Shown: positions 55,914 through 64,000, counted from the first letter of the stretch. The stretch: DNA of 64,000 nucleotides from Roseateles hydrophilus (GCF_026712245.1 NZ_JAPPUY010000003.1:434001-498000), one strand, 5' to 3'. Made by a program: numbers and translations. The notes: generated from the letters alone by a model not told the origin.

Positions 55914-56815
55914 GCCGCCCGCCCAAGCCGGCGCTGCCGCTGCGCGACGGCGTGGCTGCCAGCGCCGTGTTCTGCCCGCCCGGGCCCTGGCCCACGCTGA
56001 CCGCCTTTCTTGCCGAGCGCCTGCCGCGCGTGGCCGACTGGGCCGAGCGCCTGGCGCGGGGCGACGTGGTCGGCGATGACGGCGCGCCCGTGGCCGACGC
56101 GCCCTACCGCGCGCAGCGCCGCGTCTACTACTGGCGCCACCTGGACGACGAGCCCGCCGTGCCCTTTGAGGCCCGCATCGTTTTCCAGGACGAGCATTTG
56201 CTGGTGGCCGACAAGCCGCACTTCCTGCCCGTCACGCCCAGTGGCCTCTACGCCCGGCAGACGCTGATGGCGCGGCTGCGCCATGCGACGGGCCTGGCCG
56301 ACCTCATTCCCATCCACCGGCTGGACCGCGAGACCGCCGGGCTGGTGGTCTTCGGCGTGCGGCCGCAGGATCGCGACGCCTACCACCGGCTGTTCCGTGA
56401 CCGCGCGGTCGACAAGGTCTACGAGGCCATTGCGCCCGCCGGCCCCGGCCCCTGGCCGCGCACCGTGCGCCACCGCCTGGCCGAGCCCGACGGTGACGAC
56501 TTCATGCAGATGCAGGTTGTGCCCGGCGAGCCCAATGCAGAGACGTGCATCGACCTGGTCGAGCTGCTCGCCAATGGCCTGGCCCGCTACGAACTGCGCC
56601 CGCGCACCGGCCAGCGCCACCAGCTGCGCGTGCAGATGAACGCGCTGGGCCTGCCCATCGTCGGTGACCGCATCTACCCCGTGCTGCAGCCCCATGAGAA
56701 CCCGCCGCGCTTTGATGCGCCGCTGCAACTGATCGCGCGAGAGATCGCTTTCACCGACCCGGTGACGGGCGCGCTGCGGTACTTTTCACGTGACACCGCC
56801 ACAATCGCGCCGTGA
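55910..56815 (+). CDS. RluA-family pseudouridine synthase
   Basis: A 301-aa RNA-modifying enzyme. The catalytic Asp139 is in IHRLDRETAGL, and GEPNAETCIDL and RTGQRHQLRVQMNALGLPI are RluA-family motifs. No S4 domain is recognisable at the N-terminus. It isomerises uridine to pseudouridine in rRNA or tRNA; the precise site cannot be assigned. Translationally coupled to the upstream gene (ATGA) and to the GGDEF gene downstream (TGATG). Confidence 0.92.
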   Translation: MSRPPKPALPLRDGVAASAVFCPPGPWPTLTAFLAERLPRVADWAERLARGDVVGDDGAPVADAPYRAQRRVYYWRHLDDEPAVPFEARIVFQDEHLLVADKPHFLPVTPSGLYARQTLMARLRHATGLADLIPIHRLDRETAGLVVFGVRPQDRDAYHRLFRDRAVDKVYEAIAPAGPGPWPRTVRHRLAEPDGDDFMQMQVVPGEPNAETCIDLVELLANGLARYELRPRTGQRHQLRVQMNALGLPIVGDRIYPVLQPHENPPRFDAPLQLIAREIAFTDPVTGALRYFSRDTATIAP

Positions 56816-57906
56816 TGAGCAGCCCGACCGACCCCCACGCCCAAGTCCAGGAACTGCGCCGCCAGCTGCAGTCGCTGCTCGACGCCGCCAAGGCCAACGA
56901 GCGCAAGCTGGACCGTTTCGATGCGCTGGAGCGCCGCCTCATCGCCGTCGGCTCAATGGAGGAGCTGGTCAACCTGCTGCTGGTGGACTGCCGGGCCGAC
57001 TTCGGCCTGGACGCCGCCGAGCTGTGGCTGCTGGACCCTGACGGCGAACTGCAGCGCGCGCTGCCGGCCCTGCCCATGGTGCGGGCGCCGCGCTTGCTGG
57101 ACAGCCACGCCGCGCTGAAAGAGCTGTTCGGCGGCGTGCGCACCGCGCGTCTCGTCGGTCCGGGCCATGACGAAGCCCTGGTGGCCAAGGCCTTTGGCGC
57201 GGGCACGCTGGTGCGCTCGGCCGCGCTGCTGCCGCTGATCCGTCAGGGCGTGCTGATCGGCAGCCTGCACTTCGGCGCCTGCGACCCCGAGCGCTACGAC
57301 GCCTACTCCGGCACCAAGTTCCTGGACCGGCTGTCGGCCATCGCCGCCATCGCGATCGAGAGCATGCTCAACCGCGAGCGGCTGCGCCGCGCCGGCATGA
57401 CCGACGGCCTCACCGGCGTGCACAACCGCCGCTACTTCGACCACCGCAGCCTCATCGAGTTCAGCCAGGCCGTGCGCCACCGCTACCCGCTGGCCTGCCT
57501 GTTCCTGGACATCGACCACTTCAAAGCCATCAACGACAGCCACGGCCACCCCACGGGCGACGAGGTGCTGCGCCAGGTGGGCGGCCTCATCCAGCGCTCG
57601 CTGCGCACCGGCGATCTGGCCGCGCGTTACGGTGGTGAGGAGTTCGTCGTGCTGCTGCCGCGCACCGACCTGGCCGGCGCCCGCGAGGTGGCCGAGCGCA
57701 TCCGGCAGATGGTGGAGGAGGCGCCGTTCGTGACGCCCGAGGGCGGCACCGTCAGTGCCACCTTGTCGGCAGGGCTGGCCATGCTGCCGGCCGACGCGAC
57801 CAGCTTCGCCGACCTGCTGAATGCCGCCGACCGCGCGCTCTACGAAGCCAAGCGCGCCGGCCGCAACCGCACGGTGGCCGACGACCTGGTGCCCGCAGGC
57901 AGCTGA
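56815..57906 (+). CDS. Diguanylate cyclase with GAF/DUF484-like sensor
   Basis: A 363-aa cytosolic protein. A short coiled N-terminal helix (about 10-50) and a GAF/DUF484-like domain (about 50-185) precede the GGDEF domain (about 195-355). The active motif RYGGEEF is intact, and the inhibitory I-site RTGD sits five residues before it, so c-di-GMP synthesis with product inhibition is expected. A GTG at 56812 is an alternative start 3 bases upstream. The ATG overlaps the stop of the pseudouridine synthase gene by one base. Confidence 0.93.
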   Translation: MSSPTDPHAQVQELRRQLQSLLDAAKANERKLDRFDALERRLIAVGSMEELVNLLLVDCRADFGLDAAELWLLDPDGELQRALPALPMVRAPRLLDSHAALKELFGGVRTARLVGPGHDEALVAKAFGAGTLVRSAALLPLIRQGVLIGSLHFGACDPERYDAYSGTKFLDRLSAIAAIAIESMLNRERLRRAGMTDGLTGVHNRRYFDHRSLIEFSQAVRHRYPLACLFLDIDHFKAINDSHGHPTGDEVLRQVGGLIQRSLRTGDLAARYGGEEFVVLLPRTDLAGAREVAERIRQMVEEAPFVTPEGGTVSATLSAGLAMLPADATSFADLLNAADRALYEAKRAGRNRTVADDLVPAGS

Positions 57907-58010
57907 CGGCATTCGGCCCCCGCCGGGGCCGAGGAAAACCCCGACGCCGTCGGCCGCCAACGCAGGCAGCATGGCCGGGACAATTTGTGCGCAGTCGCCG
58001 CGCCACACCC

Positions 58011-59000
58011 ATGAACACCGATTCCCTCGCCTCGCCCCCGGATGACGGCGCCATGCCGCGTCGGCTGGGGTCGTTGCGGCTGCGGCTGACGCTGGGCGTG
58101 CCGCTGCTGACGCTGGCCATCGTCGTGGCCTTGACCTGGAGCCATGCCGGCCCGTCGGCGGCGGTCGACGAGCTGGACCGCATCGTCTGGCAGGTGCTGC
58201 TGCTGAGCGGTGCGCAGTTGCTGCTCATCGAGGCGCTGCTGCTGCGGCCGCTGCAGCGCCTGGCGGCCGGGTTCGAGGCCCTGGAGTCCGGTGCCATGCC
58301 GCTGCAGACCGAGGGCGCCAGCCCCGCGCCCGGCCTGGCGGCCGAGCTGGACCGCATCGGCCATGCGATGCGCCGTGTGCACGGTTCGCTGCGCCAGCAG
58401 GACGAGGACGCCCAAGCCCTGCGCCGCGAACTCGCCCACCAGCGCCTGCTGCTGGAGCAGGCCCAGGCGGCGTTGGAGGCCAACCGGCGCGAGCTCGCCA
58501 GCCTGGAGCGCACCGATGCACTGACCGGCCTGGCCAACCTGCGCGCCTTCGACGAGGCGCTGCGGCGCGAGTTCAAACGCGCACAACGCCAGCGCGGCTT
58601 GCTGGCGCTGGCCGTGCTGGATTTGGATGAGTTCAAGCAGTTCAACCAGCAGCATGGCATGGCGGCCGGCGATGCGGCGCTCAAGCGCGTGGCGACGCTG
58701 CTGAACGAGCGCTTCAAGCGCGACACCGACGTCGTCGCCCGCCTGGGTGGCGAGGAGTTCGTTGCGCTGCTCCCTGGCGTGGGCATGGCCGAGGCGCAGG
58801 GCGTGCTGGAGCTGCTGCGCGATGAGCTGCGCGCGCTGCGCCTGCCCGACGGCCAGGGCCAGCTGACGCTCAGCATAGGCCTGGCCGCCGTCAGCCCGGC
58901 CCATCCCTACCTGAGCGCCCAGGCGCTGATGCAGGCGGCCGACGAGGCGCTCTACATCGCCAAGCATGCCGGCCGGGACCGATTGAGTCTGGCCGCTTAG
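58011..59000 (+). CDS. Membrane-linked diguanylate cyclase
   Basis: A 329-aa protein. Two hydrophobic stretches (about residues 28-48 and 65-82) and a helical coiled-coil linker (about 110-165) lead to a GGDEF domain (about 168-325). The active motif RLGGEEF and an I-site RDTD five residues before it are both present. The metal-binding aspartate is in LAVLDLDEFKQFN. It lies 104 bp after the other cyclase gene. It lacks a recognisable periplasmic sensor domain of any size. Confidence 0.92.
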   Translation: MNTDSLASPPDDGAMPRRLGSLRLRLTLGVPLLTLAIVVALTWSHAGPSAAVDELDRIVWQVLLLSGAQLLLIEALLLRPLQRLAAGFEALESGAMPLQTEGASPAPGLAAELDRIGHAMRRVHGSLRQQDEDAQALRRELAHQRLLLEQAQAALEANRRELASLERTDALTGLANLRAFDEALRREFKRAQRQRGLLALAVLDLDEFKQFNQQHGMAAGDAALKRVATLLNERFKRDTDVVARLGGEEFVALLPGVGMAEAQGVLELLRDELRALRLPDGQGQLTLSIGLAAVSPAHPYLSAQALMQAADEALYIAKHAGRDRLSLAA

Positions 59001-59037
59001 GTGGCGCCGCCGGCCGGCAAGGGCTGAACCCGTTGCT

Positions 59038-59889
59038 TCAGCGCCCGTGTTCCTGGGCGGCTTGCAGCTGCTCGTTGACGCGCCGCGCCGCGCGCAGCAC
59101 CAGGGTCTCGTCCAGCTGCGCCTGCGGGGCGATCTGGCTGGCGATCTCGTCCAGCTGGTCCGGGTGGTTCAGCAGCGCCCAGGCCACCGTGGAGATGGCC
59201 GCCACGCTGCGGCGGGCCAGGTTGTCGGGCATGGTCAGGGAGCCCTGGATTTCGACGTGGTGGCGCACGCTGGCCACGGCGGCCGGCGCCAGGCCCCAGC
59301 TCTCGCACAGCGCGGCGCCTAGCGCGTCGTGGCTGACGCCGAAGGCTGTGCGCTCCAGCTCCACCAGCTCGGCGTCGCGCGTGGCCGCGCGCAGCATGGC
59401 CGGGTAGTGCGCGGGTGCGTGGCGGTACAGCACCGCCTTGCCGCATTCCTCGAACAGGCCGGCCGAATGCGAGGCCCACGGATCCACGCCCAGCATCTGG
59501 CCCATGCGGCCCATCAGCAGGCCGCGCTGCGACGCGCGGGCCCACACCGATTCCAGCTCGGCAGCGGCTGGGAAGGCGGCGCGCAGACCCATCTCGAACG
59601 TGATGGCCGCGACCTCGCGCATGCCCAGATACGTCAGCGCCTGGTGCACCGTCTGCACGCGGCCGCGCAGGCCATACAGCGACGAGTTGACTGCCTTCAT
59701 GACGGCTGCGGCCAGCGCCATGTCGGTCTCGACCAGCGCCGACATGGCCTGCAGGTCGATGTCCTCGGCCGCCATCAGCAGCGACAGCTTGACCAGGACC
59801 TCGGGTTGGGTCGGGATCTCGATGTCCAGGTTGCGCAGTTGGGGATCGACGGGCATGGCGGGTGTCTGGAGCTCCGGGGATGGCTGCAT
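59038..59889 (-). CDS. HDOD-domain protein
   Basis: A 283-aa cytosolic protein. The HDOD domain covers about residues 20-220 (IPTQPEVLVKLSLLMAAEDI, VMKAVNSSLYGL, ALTYLGMREVAAI, ECGKAVLYRHAP). HDOD proteins keep only parts of the HD metal site and usually act as signalling or scaffold modules, often in c-di-GMP or chemotaxis circuits. It converges on the diguanylate cyclase gene with a 37-bp gap and follows the TauE-type permease gene after 6 bp on the same strand, so it probably shares its transcript. Confidence 0.92.
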   Translation of the reverse strand: MQPSPELQTPAMPVDPQLRNLDIEIPTQPEVLVKLSLLMAAEDIDLQAMSALVETDMALAAAVMKAVNSSLYGLRGRVQTVHQALTYLGMREVAAITFEMGLRAAFPAAAELESVWARASQRGLLMGRMGQMLGVDPWASHSAGLFEECGKAVLYRHAPAHYPAMLRAATRDAELVELERTAFGVSHDALGAALCESWGLAPAAVASVRHHVEIQGSLTMPDNLARRSVAAISTVAWALLNHPDQLDEIASQIAPQAQLDETLVLRAARRVNEQLQAAQEHGR

Positions 59890-59895
59890 CGTAGA

Positions 59896-60669
59896 TCAGC
59901 GCAAGAAGGCGTCCCAGGCAGTTTTGACGATGAGCACACCCACCACCGCGATGAAGACGCCGCGCACGAAACCCGCGCCGTGCTTGAGCGCCATGCGCGT
60001 GCCCAGCAGGCTGCCGACGATGTTGGTGACGGCCATCACGGCCACGACATGCCACCAGATGTGGCCCTTGCTGACGAACAGCGCAATGGCGAAGGCATTC
60101 GTCAGCAGGTTCATCAGCTTGGCCGTGGCCGAGGCGTGCAGGAAGTCGTAGCCCAGCACGCGCACGAACAGGAACACGAAGAAGCTGCCCGTGCCCGGGC
60201 CGAACAGGCCGTCGTAGAACCCCACGCCTAAAGCGATGCCGCCGGCCACCAGGGCCTCGGCCCGGCCCGTGAAGCGCGGGGCATGTTCCCGCCCCAGGTC
60301 CTTCTTGGCCAGCGTGTAGAGGAACACGGCCAGCAGCACCAGCGGCAGCGCCTTGCGCAGGCCGTCGGGGTTCACCAGCGTCAGCGTCCAGGCGCCGGCA
60401 AAGCTGCCCGCACCTGCCAGCGCGGCCGCCGGCAGCAGGCGGCGCCACGGCAGTTGCACGCGGCGCACGTACTGCCAGGTGGCCCAGCCCGTGCCCCAGA
60501 TCGCCGCCGCCTTGTTGGAGCCCATCAGCGTGGCCGGCACGGCCGTCGGGAAGGTGCTGAACAGCGCAGGCAGCAGGATGAGCCCGCCGCCGCCGGCCAC
60601 CGCGTCGATGAAACCCGCGAGCAGGGAGGCGAGGGCGACAGTGGCGAGTTCGAGCATGCAGGAGTCCAT
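59896..60669 (-). CDS. TauE/SafE-family permease (YfcA-like)
   Basis: A 257-aa inner-membrane protein with about eight helices. The family repeats are visible as AGFIDAVAGGGGLILLPAL near the N-terminus and GVGFYDGLFGPGTGSFFVF in the second half, plus SATAKLMNLLTN. Members export or import sulfite, sulfoacetate or other organic anions; the substrate is unknown. An in-frame ATG at 60657 is an equally plausible start. A structured leader lies 150-280 bp upstream and may control it. Confidence 0.9.
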   Translation of the reverse strand: MDSCMLELATVALASLLAGFIDAVAGGGGLILLPALFSTFPTAVPATLMGSNKAAAIWGTGWATWQYVRRVQLPWRRLLPAAALAGAGSFAGAWTLTLVNPDGLRKALPLVLLAVFLYTLAKKDLGREHAPRFTGRAEALVAGGIALGVGFYDGLFGPGTGSFFVFLFVRVLGYDFLHASATAKLMNLLTNAFAIALFVSKGHIWWHVVAVMAVTNIVGSLLGTRMALKHGAGFVRGVFIAVVGVLIVKTAWDAFLR

Positions 60670-60781
60670 CAGCGCGCCCGGGCCTTCGTGCAGTCGTTCG
60701 GGCCGAGCGCCGGGCAGCTCCCAAGCCGGCTGCCTGGCGATGTGCGAGCATCGCCGCCCCTCGCGGGGAACTGCCGTACTC

Positions 60782-60797
60782 GCCCGCGTTCAGCGGC
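60782..60797. repeat. Dispersed short repeat, copy C (core only)
   Basis: GCCCGCGTTCAGCGGC is identical to 36159-36174 in copy B and differs by one base from 29515-29530 in copy A. The sequence to its left diverges from the other copies. Confidence 0.45.
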
Positions 60798-60814
60798 AAG
60801 GCCGGACGAGGGGC

Positions 60815-60951
60815 ACAAATAAAACGGCCACCAAGGGGTGCCTTGGTGGCCGGTGAGATTGTCTTCGGGATGGCGAAGCAACCTTGCTGTATGTCTCCTC
60901 ACACCCGCCAGGCAGTCACTGGGCTTGCAGCCCCTGACCGCGTCGAGTGAC
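60815..60951 (-). ncRNA. Candidate structured leader RNA or small RNA ending in a terminator
   Basis: Read on the minus strand: a -10-like TACATT (60960-60955) is followed by a 5' stem pairing 60946-60951 with 60915-60920. That stem encloses a 5-bp hairpin (60921-60933). Next comes a GTGAG/CTCAC stem (60853-60857 with 60898-60902) enclosing a hairpin CTTCG/CGAAG (60863-60878). The RNA ends in an 11-bp terminator stem and a T-rich tail. The class is not recognised. It could be a riboswitch or attenuator for the TauE-type gene 146 bp further on, or a free small RNA. Confidence 0.42.
60817..60851 (-). terminator. Intrinsic terminator on the minus strand, upstream of the permease gene
   Basis: A perfect 11-bp stem (60826-60836 with 60841-60851, 4-base loop) is followed on the minus strand by GTTTTATTT. 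No annotated gene on the minus strand lies to its right, which is why a leader or small RNA is suspected. Confidence 0.75.
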
Positions 60952-61075
60952 CGCAATGTATTGCCCCGCCTCGGTGCATGACACTGGGGTAAGCCCGAGT
61001 TCGCGGTGCGCGAAGGGGCGGATATGCGCCAAGTTGGTGCGAAAACGGACGTGCAGGCCGCGGGAGAATGGCGGC

Positions 61076-62470
61076 ATGAGCCGCTTGTCCTGCCTGCTGA
61101 CGACCCTGTGCCTGGGCTTGCTGACCGCGTGCGGCGGCGGCGGTTCGGGCGGCGCTGCCGGCAGCACCGCGGTGAGCGATTCCGGCGCTGCTGGCATAGG
61201 GCAGACGCTCACATTGACGCTGCCCGCGAGTGGGTTGGCCGCGGCCGATTTGGGCGTCATCGTGGCCGAGGGCGACGCGGTCAGCGAGGCCATGGCGGCG
61301 GCCTATGTGGCGGCGCGTGGCGTGCCGGCGGCGAACGTGATCCGGGTCAAGGTCAACACGGCTGTCGCCAGCCTGTCGGCCGCCGAGTTCCTGTTGCTCA
61401 AATCCGACATCGATGCACGGCTGCCGGCCTCGGTGCAGGCCACGTTGCTGGCCTGGGCCGCCCCCAGTCGCGTGACGGGCGCCTGCAGCATGGGCATCAC
61501 CAGCGCGATGGCGCTGGGCTACGACACCCGCTGGTGCAACCCCAACCCGTCAACCGACACCTGCGCCACCACCGCCGCGTCGCCGCTGTTCGACCGCGAG
61601 ACGCGACGGCCCCAGGCGGATGCGCAGGTGCGGCCGTCCATGCTGCTGGGCACCAGCACGCTGGCGGCGGCGCAGGCACTGATCGGCCGCGGCGTGGCGT
61701 CCGACGCCACACGGCCGGCCGGCGAGGGCTGGCTGGTGCGCACCAACGACAGCGCGCGCAGCGTGCGCTGGACCGACTTCCAGCCGCTGCCGGCGGCCTG
61801 GAGCGGCGTGCTGGCGCTGAACTATGTGGACAACAGCAGTGGCGCCGCAGCGGCCAATTCGCTGGCGGGCAAGGCCGACGTGCTGTTCTACCTGACCGGG
61901 CTGACCCAGGTGGCCAACCTGTCGACGCTGCAGTTCCGCCCGGGCGCGCTGGCCGATGCGCTGACCTCCGTAGGCGGCCTGCTGCCGGGTGGCGGCGGGC
62001 AGATGCCCATCACGGCCTGGCTGGACGCCGGCGCGACGGCCAGCTACGGCACGGTGGAGGAACCGTGCAACCACACGCAGAAGTTCTCGCGCGCGTCCGT
62101 ACTGATCGACCATTACTGGCGCGGCGCGACCGCCATCGAGGCCTACTGGAAGGCGGTCGAGTGGCCCGGCCAGGGCCTGTTCATCGGCGAGCCGCTGGCC
62201 CAGCCTTTCCGGGATGCACCCAGCTTTGCCATCGTGGCGGGTGAGTACCAGATCAAGACGCGCTCGCTGCGCCCCGGCAGCCGCTACGCGCTGCAGTACC
62301 GCCTCAGCGGCAGCAGCACCTGGACAACGCTGGCCAGCTTCACCGGCACTCGCGGCCAGATGCTGGATGGCCGCGCGCCGCTGCCGCCTGCGGCGGCCGT
62401 GCAGATCCGCTGGCAGGGGCCTTGCCCCACCGATGCCGCCAGCAGCTGCACGCTGGCGCAGTCGCCGTGA
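61076..62470 (+). CDS. TIGR03790-type lipoprotein of unknown function
   Basis: A 464-aa protein. A lipoprotein signal peptide with lipobox LTAC (Cys about residue 19) is followed by a glycine/serine linker. The segment DLGVIVAEGDAVSEAMAAAYVAARGVPAANVI is the mark of the TIGR03790 family of uncharacterised exported proteins. The ATG at 61076 places the lipobox correctly; the frame is open upstream but lacks a signal peptide there. It lies 113 bp upstream of type II secretion genes on the same strand and could be an exported substrate, but that is only context. Confidence 0.82.
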   Translation: MSRLSCLLTTLCLGLLTACGGGGSGGAAGSTAVSDSGAAGIGQTLTLTLPASGLAAADLGVIVAEGDAVSEAMAAAYVAARGVPAANVIRVKVNTAVASLSAAEFLLLKSDIDARLPASVQATLLAWAAPSRVTGACSMGITSAMALGYDTRWCNPNPSTDTCATTAASPLFDRETRRPQADAQVRPSMLLGTSTLAAAQALIGRGVASDATRPAGEGWLVRTNDSARSVRWTDFQPLPAAWSGVLALNYVDNSSGAAAANSLAGKADVLFYLTGLTQVANLSTLQFRPGALADALTSVGGLLPGGGGQMPITAWLDAGATASYGTVEEPCNHTQKFSRASVLIDHYWRGATAIEAYWKAVEWPGQGLFIGEPLAQPFRDAPSFAIVAGEYQIKTRSLRPGSRYALQYRLSGSSTWTTLASFTGTRGQMLDGRAPLPPAAAVQIRWQGPCPTDAASSCTLAQSP

Positions 62471-62582
62471 TGGGCGGGCGGCCTCGCGTGTGGCCCTCAG
62501 AATGCGGGGCGGTCAAATCCGGATTGCCGGGCCTGGCCCGGCAGTGAACAGTCGCCCCCTTCCTGCAGTACCCGTCCTTCTC

Positions 62583-62999
62583 ATGCGTTCTCCCTCCCGC
62601 CGCCGCGGCTTCACGCTGCTTGAACTGTTGGTCGTCATGGTCATCATCGGCCTGCTGGCGGGTTATGTCGGACCGAAGTTCTTCGGCCAGATCGGCAAGA
62701 GCGAGGTCAAGGCCGCACGCGCGCAGATCGATGCGCTGCAGAAGTCGCTGGACCAGTACCGGCTCGACGTGGGCCGCTACCCCAGCACCGAGCAGGGGCT
62801 GGCCGTGCTGGTGACCAAGCCGGCTGACGAGCCCAAGTGGCAGGGGCCGTATCTGGCCAAGGCCGTGCCCAAGGACCCCTGGGGCAATGACTACCAGTAC
62901 CGCGCCCCGGGCGAGCACGGCGAGTACGACCTGCTGAGCCTGGGCAAGGACGGCCGCCCCGGCGGCGAGGGTGAGGACGCCGACCTCACCAGCTGGTGA
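62583..62999 (+). CDS. gspG: Type II secretion major pseudopilin GspG
   Basis: A 138-aa pseudopilin. The prepilin peptidase site is G-FTLLE with the conserved Glu+5, after a short positive leader RSPSRRR, followed by the hydrophobic helix LLVVMVIIGLLAGYVGPKF. The C-terminal part has the GspG marks YPSTEQGLAVLV, KDPWGNDYQYRAPGEHGEYD and LGKDG, with the calcium-site aspartates. It forms the pseudopilus of the type II secretion system in the inner membrane and periplasm. gspF follows after 10 bases. Confidence 0.96.
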   Translation: MRSPSRRRGFTLLELLVVMVIIGLLAGYVGPKFFGQIGKSEVKAARAQIDALQKSLDQYRLDVGRYPSTEQGLAVLVTKPADEPKWQGPYLAKAVPKDPWGNDYQYRAPGEHGEYDLLSLGKDGRPGGEGEDADLTSW

Positions 63000-63009
63000 C
63001 GGCTCGCTG

Positions 63010-64000
63010 ATGCCGGTGTTCCAGACCCGCGTGCTGCGCGCCGGTGCCGTCAGCGCCGAGCGTGTGGAGGCCCCCGACCGGGCCGCCGTCGCCGCGGTGC
63101 TGGGCGTGGCGCCGCAGCATGTGCTGGAGGCGCGCGAGATCGTCGCCACCGAGCGTGCCAAGCCGTGGCGCCGCAACGCCCGTTTCCCGCTGCAGCTGTT
63201 CAGCCAGGAACTGGCCGTGCTGCTGGACGCCGGCATCGCGCTGCTGGAGGCGCTGCAGACGCTGCGCGAGAAGGAAGGCCAGCCCGGCGTGCGCGCGGCG
63301 CTGGACGGCGTCGTCGCCCAGATCGAGCAGGGCCAGCCGCTGTCCGTCGCGCTGCGCCAGCAGCCGCAGGCGTTTGACGAGCTGATCTGCGCCATCGTCG
63401 CGGCCAACGAGAAGACCGGCCAGCTGTCCACCGCGCTGGCACAGCATGCGCGCTACCTGGCCTGGGTGGACGCGCTGCGCTCGCGGCTCGTGGCCGCGCT
63501 GGTCTACCCGCTGATGCTGCTGGGCGTGGGCGGCGCGGTCATCCTGTTCCTGCTGCTGTACGTGCTGCCGCGCTTCTCGGGCATCCTGGAGCAGACCAGC
63601 GCCGACCTGCCGTGGGCGTCGCGCGTGCTGATCGAGTTCGGTCAGACGGCGGGCGCGCACCCGGGCCTGGTGCTGGGCGGCATCGCGGCGGTGGGCTTTG
63701 CGATGTTCTCGCTGCTGCGTCAGCCGGCCGTGCGCCAGCGCGCGCAGGCCGCTTTGTGGACGCTGCCGGGCCTGGGCCCGCGGCTGCGCGTGCTGGCGCT
63801 GGCGCGGCTGTACCGCTCGCTGGCCATGCTGCTGGCGTCGGGCGTGCCGGCGCTGGCGGCGCTGAAGATCGTCGTCGACGTGGTGGCGGCGCCGTGGCGT
63901 GCCGCGGTGCAGGCGGCGGCGGCGCAGATCGAGCGGGGCGAGCGCCTGTCCGCCGCGTTCGACGCGCAGGACCTGGCCACGCCGGTCGCGCGCCGCATGC
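63010..64000 (+). CDS. gspF: Type II secretion inner-membrane protein GspF, N-terminal part (cut by window end)
   Basis: The first 330 residues of a protein usually about 400 long. The first T2SF domain includes LFSQELAVLLDAGIALLEALQ and AANEKTGQLSTALAQ, a membrane helix (VYPLMLLGVGGAVILFLLLYVLP) follows at about 160-185, and the second domain opens with LARLYRSLAMLLASGVPALAALK. GspF links the secretion ATPase GspE to the pseudopilus. The reading frame is open to the last base, so the C-terminal helix lies beyond the window. Confidence 0.96.
   Translation, partial: MPVFQTRVLRAGAVSAERVEAPDRAAVAAVLGVAPQHVLEAREIVATERAKPWRRNARFPLQLFSQELAVLLDAGIALLEALQTLREKEGQPGVRAALDGVVAQIEQGQPLSVALRQQPQAFDELICAIVAANEKTGQLSTALAQHARYLAWVDALRSRLVAALVYPLMLLGVGGAVILFLLLYVLPRFSGILEQTSADLPWASRVLIEFGQTAGAHPGLVLGGIAAVGFAMFSLLRQPAVRQRAQAALWTLPGLGPRLRVLALARLYRSLAMLLASGVPALAALKIVVDVVAAPWRAAVQAAAAQIERGERLSAAFDAQDLATPVARRM

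Larger units (their letters stand above)
60670..61075. other. 406-bp intergenic region between divergent permease and lipoprotein genes
   Basis: No gene is credible here. It contains copy C of a dispersed repeat core (60782-60797), a strong terminator hairpin (60826-60851) and a set of hairpins forming a candidate minus-strand RNA leader. The right end carries GGGAGA about 10 bases before the lipoprotein ATG. Confidence 0.5.

Noticed and set aside
60815-60951. 6S RNA, SRP 4.5S RNA, or a known riboswitch class
   Set aside because: I looked for the SRP tetraloop motif, 6S bubble features and cobalamin, glycine, SAH and c-di-GMP consensus boxes and found none, so it is left unclassified.
60947-61075. 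Upstream start at 60947 for the TIGR03790-type lipoprotein
   Set aside because: It would bury the lipobox in the middle of the chain; the ATG at 61076 gives a proper lipoprotein signal peptide.

Overview
The window is GC-rich (about two thirds or more G+C by eye), compactly coded DNA from a bacterial chromosome. It looks like a member of the Burkholderiales, most likely the Rubrivivax/Roseateles/Pelomonas group. This is inferred from the codon use, from several large Oar/Caulobacter-type TonB-dependent receptors in a betaproteobacterial setting, and from the gene families present; no rRNA is available to settle it. I see no tRNA, rRNA, CRISPR array, prophage or insertion sequence. The first gene (pyrF) and the last (gspF) are cut by the window ends.

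Region 1 (0-12.5 kb): the pyrF end, a large PAS-rich hybrid histidine kinase, a YhhQ-type queuosine-precursor transporter, a TonB-dependent receptor (TBDR) behind a bidirectional terminator, a YpfH-like alpha/beta hydrolase that has lost its catalytic serine, a cytosolic M14 carboxypeptidase, and a LytS/LytTR-type two-component pair with overlapping genes.

Region 2 (12.5-34.8 kb): an acyl-CoA degradation operon (LiuC-like hydratase, 3-hydroxyacyl-CoA dehydrogenase, 3-oxoadipyl-CoA-type thiolase) behind a palindrome resembling a TetR-family operator; a geranylgeranyl-reductase-family flavoprotein; two divergent TBDRs; a TPR/2-oxoglutarate oxygenase fusion; malate synthase G with a divergent LysR regulator; an acyl-CoA synthetase; and an ECF sigma factor whose gene overlaps that of a TPR-bearing Ser/Thr kinase.

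Region 3 (34.8-49.2 kb): trpS with a C-terminal extension, then a beta-glucoside/beta-glucan utilisation locus: LacI regulator, secreted GH3, TBDR, GH1, a four-gene sugar ABC importer and secreted GH30. A sigma70-like promoter with a LacI-type operator sits between GH3 and the TBDR. Together these would cut beta-glucan outside the inner membrane, move oligosaccharides through the TBDR, import sugar by the ABC system and finish hydrolysis with GH1.

Region 4 (49.2-64 kb): a PAS-GGDEF-EAL protein, phosphatidylserine decarboxylase, TrhO, a small membrane protein, a MurA-family enzyme with an altered active-site loop, a solute-binding-like protein, an RluA-family pseudouridine synthase, two intact diguanylate cyclases, an HDOD protein, a TauE/SafE permease preceded by a strongly structured leader, a TIGR03790-type lipoprotein, and the start of a type II secretion cluster (gspG, gspF).

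The most interesting unexplained items are the structured minus-strand leader near 60.9 kb, the serine-less YpfH homologue, the divergent MurA-like enzyme, the sigma factor/kinase pair, and the short palindromic and dispersed repeats between genes.
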